Source: Brevundimonas sp. UBA986 (GTDB taxonomy: Bacteria; Pseudomonadota; Alphaproteobacteria; Caulobacterales; Caulobacteraceae). From it: a stretch of DNA of 8,496 nt. The position numbers were made by a program, and so were the translations under genes. Position 1 is the first letter of the stretch. The number at the start of each line of letters is the position of its first letter. Positions 7,107 through 8,496 of the stretch are shown one piece after another. The notes below the pieces were generated by a model that was not told the origin of the DNA, did not search any database, and was given only the letters and a program-made list of their open reading frames with translations. The stretch is from assembly GCA_002292165.1 (NCBI GenBank), contig DBBK01000039.1, forward strand, positions 16,648-25,143, in the 5' to 3' direction.

Positions 7107-7116
7107 CAGTTGTTCT
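7081..7116. promoter_or_regulatory. Paired 14-bp operator-like sites in the divergent intergenic region
   Basis: Site 1 is AGAACGCTTGTTTC (7081-7094) and site 2 is AGAACAGTTGTTCT (7103-7116). They agree at 10 of 14 positions and start 22 bp apart, about two helical turns. Site 2 is an inverted repeat with AGAACA/TGTTCT arms and a 2-base spacer; site 1 is a degraded version (AGAAC/GTTTC). They sit between two divergent genes, one encoding a TetR-type regulator, and overlap candidate promoters on both strands. This is the classic arrangement for an autoregulating repressor that also controls its divergent neighbour. Confidence 0.6.
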
Positions 7117-7137
7117 CGATCTCCGCGACGCTATTGC
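7110..7137 (+). promoter_or_regulatory. Weak candidate promoter for the tandem-TetR gene
   Basis: TTGTTC (7110-7115) followed after 16 bases by TATTGC (7132-7137) is a weak -35/-10 candidate on the plus strand. The -35 hexamer lies within the right arm of operator-like site 2, which would allow autoregulation. The match to consensus is poor, so the exact promoter is uncertain. Confidence 0.25.
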
Positions 7138-7201
7138 GAAGGTTGAGCGACAAGCCGCGGCCAAGGTTGCCCCGGACGCCACAGCCCGGCACACAAGGAT
7201 C

Positions 7202-8431
7202 ATGTCGAGATCGTCCGCCTCCCCGCCTTCTTCCCTGGACAGCCGCACCACGCGGGCCGGAGACATCATTGAGGCCTATCTGGCCCAGATGGCCGAATCG
7301 GGAATCGCGGGAGCCACCGCGCGGGTCGTGGCGGCGCGGGCCGGAGCCTCCCCTTCGGCCATCAACTACCACTTTGACTCTCTGGAACGATTGTACGGCA
7401 TCGCCCAGCTTCAGGCGATCACTGAAACCCGCGGCTGGCTCATGGCGCGGCTGGCCGAGGCCGAGGCCGGGGCGCCCTGGCCTCCCGCCGCCTTTCCGCC
7501 CTTCGCGACCGCCGTCATCGACGACTGGTGCACGCATCGGCGCGTCCTCGCCCAGGCAGAGGCCTGCGATTCCGCCGCCATGGCCTGGGAGGTTTCCGAC
7601 ACCGCCGGCCAGTGGATCGGCCTGTGGGACGAATTCTGGGCCGTCGCCCTGCCCCGCTTCTCCTTGCCGGCCCACCTCGCGCCCGTAGCGGCCGCGGTCC
7701 TCCAGTCCGAGCGGTTTGGACACCTCGCGCGCTGGCGCGCCCCGCATGACCGGGCAGGGCTGGAGGAGGTCTGCGTCCGCCTGACCGCGCGGCTGTCGGG
7801 CGACACCGAACTCCTTGGCCGGTCCGCGCCGTGGCGGACGGCGGCCGAGGCCCTGTCACAACGCGCGACCATCTTTCCGCCTCTGGCGGGGGCCGCGGCC
7901 AAGATCGCCCAGGCGGTGGTCGAGGCCGTCGACGAGGGCGGCGAGGGGGCCCTGACCCACCGCGCCACGGCGATGCGGGCCGGCCTGAGCCTCGGGGCCG
8001 TGACCCACCACTTCCCCACGCGCACCGCCCTGATGGCGGCCGGCTACGCCTGGCTCTATCAGAGCATCGTCGCCTCGGCCCAGAGGGCGGGAGCCGTCAG
8101 CGCGGACCACGACGACCTCGGCCGACACATCCTGACCTTCCTGGCGGTCGGGCAGTCGGCGCCGCGCGTCCGGGCCTTCGAAACCTTCTTCTTCTCCGCC
8201 ACGCGGGATCCGGCCTTGGCCGATTTCGCGGCCCGGGTTCGCTACAGCCGCGGCGCGACCACCTTCAGCTTCCTCGGCCCCGTCACGCCCTGGCTGACGC
8301 GACTGGACGCCCTTCTGATCTCGCACTGGATTTCCGGCGCCGCGCGCCGTTCGTCGGCCGACCCGGACGGACAGGGCGCGGCCGAGCGGGCGATCCCGGC
8401 TTTTGCAGGCCTGCTGTTTCCGCGGCCTTGA
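7202..8431 (+). CDS. Tandem (double) TetR-family transcriptional regulator
   Basis: At 409 residues this is about twice the length of a normal TetR regulator (around 200), and it contains two TetR-type DNA-binding units. The first helix-turn-helix spans about residues 39-64 (VVAARAGASPSAINYHF within it). The second spans about 252-277 (RATAMRAGLSLGAVTHHF). They align without gaps at an offset of 213 residues, with 11 of 26 identical positions including RAG, Ser, and the HF of the recognition-helix end. Each is followed by a helical ligand/dimer-type region. The protein is probably a single-chain pseudo-dimer repressor that binds the paired sites in front of it and controls the divergent receptor/phosphatase operon. 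The ATG at 7202 is chosen because AAGGA lies just before it (2-base gap, short) and the frame upstream runs through the operator. Ligand unknown. Confidence 0.88.
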   Translation: MSRSSASPPSSLDSRTTRAGDIIEAYLAQMAESGIAGATARVVAARAGASPSAINYHFDSLERLYGIAQLQAITETRGWLMARLAEAEAGAPWPPAAFPPFATAVIDDWCTHRRVLAQAEACDSAAMAWEVSDTAGQWIGLWDEFWAVALPRFSLPAHLAPVAAAVLQSERFGHLARWRAPHDRAGLEEVCVRLTARLSGDTELLGRSAPWRTAAEALSQRATIFPPLAGAAAKIAQAVVEAVDEGGEGALTHRATAMRAGLSLGAVTHHFPTRTALMAAGYAWLYQSIVASAQRAGAVSADHDDLGRHILTFLAVGQSAPRVRAFETFFFSATRDPALADFAARVRYSRGATTFSFLGPVTPWLTRLDALLISHWISGAARRSSADPDGQGAAERAIPAFAGLLFPRP

Positions 8432-8448
8432 GGATCAGGCGTGGAACG

Positions 8449-8482
8449 CAAAACGCCCCGCTGGGATCAGCGGGGCGTTTTG
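8449..8482. terminator. Strong hairpin terminator after the tandem-TetR gene
   Basis: A perfect 15-bp stem pairs CAAAACGCCCCGCTG (8449-8463) with CAGCGGGGCGTTTTG (8468-8482) around a GGAT loop. It begins 17 bases after the regulator stop codon. The stem has a TTTT run on the 3' side of each strand, so it could act in both directions, stopping the regulator transcript and any convergent transcript from beyond the right edge. The remaining bases to the window end show nothing recognisable. Confidence 0.88.
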
Positions 8483-8496
8483 AAGTTTGGGTGCGG

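Noticed and set aside
7067..7201. Upstream extension of the tandem-TetR protein by 45 codons
   Set aside because: It would place coding sequence across the operator-like sites and candidate promoters, and the added residues show no TetR similarity.
1..8496. Mobile elements, tRNA or rRNA genes, CRISPR arrays
   Set aside because: No transposase-like frame, terminal inverted repeats, tRNA-like fold, or regularly spaced repeat array was seen.

Overview
The window is about 8.5 kb of GC-rich, densely coded DNA. It looks like an alphaproteobacterial chromosome, most likely Caulobacteraceae and perhaps Brevundimonas-like. That assignment rests on composition, on the TonB-dependent receptor type, and on the GC-rich hairpins with AACGCCCC/GGGGCGTT arms after genes. 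It is an inference from style, not a database match.

Region 1 (1-3300, minus strand) is a tightly packed molybdenum cofactor operon in the order moaA-moaD-moaE-moaB-moaC-moeA, with moeA cut by the left edge. Neighbouring genes overlap (ATGA or 8 bp) or lie 1-2 bases apart, so translation is probably coupled. Together they cover GTP to cyclic pyranopterin (MoaA, MoaC), sulfur insertion to molybdopterin (MoaD, MoaE), and adenylation plus molybdate insertion (MoaB-type protein, MoeA). The MoaD-activating enzyme MoeB and the nucleotide transferase MobA are not in the window.

Region 2 (3301-3507) separates the two minus-strand operons. It holds a hairpin terminator just after the phosphatase gene, several dyad elements, and a possible short leader ORF whose stop codon overlaps the moaA start.

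Region 3 (3508-8431) is a three-gene accessory module. A TonB-dependent outer-membrane receptor is followed after 23 bases by an exported cysteine phosphatase with the active-site signature HCSAGKDRTG, both on the minus strand. Divergently on the plus strand lies an unusually long regulator made of two TetR-type helix-turn-helix units in one chain. The 158-base divergent intergenic region contains two similar 14-bp palindrome-like sites 22 bp apart, overlapping candidate promoters on both strands. The simplest reading is that the tandem-TetR protein controls itself and the receptor/phosphatase operon. The operon may capture and dephosphorylate a phosphorylated compound at the cell envelope; the substrate is unknown. 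A strong hairpin terminator closes the regulator gene at the right edge.

The most promising candidate for something little described is the tandem-TetR regulator with its paired operator and its receptor/phosphatase target operon.
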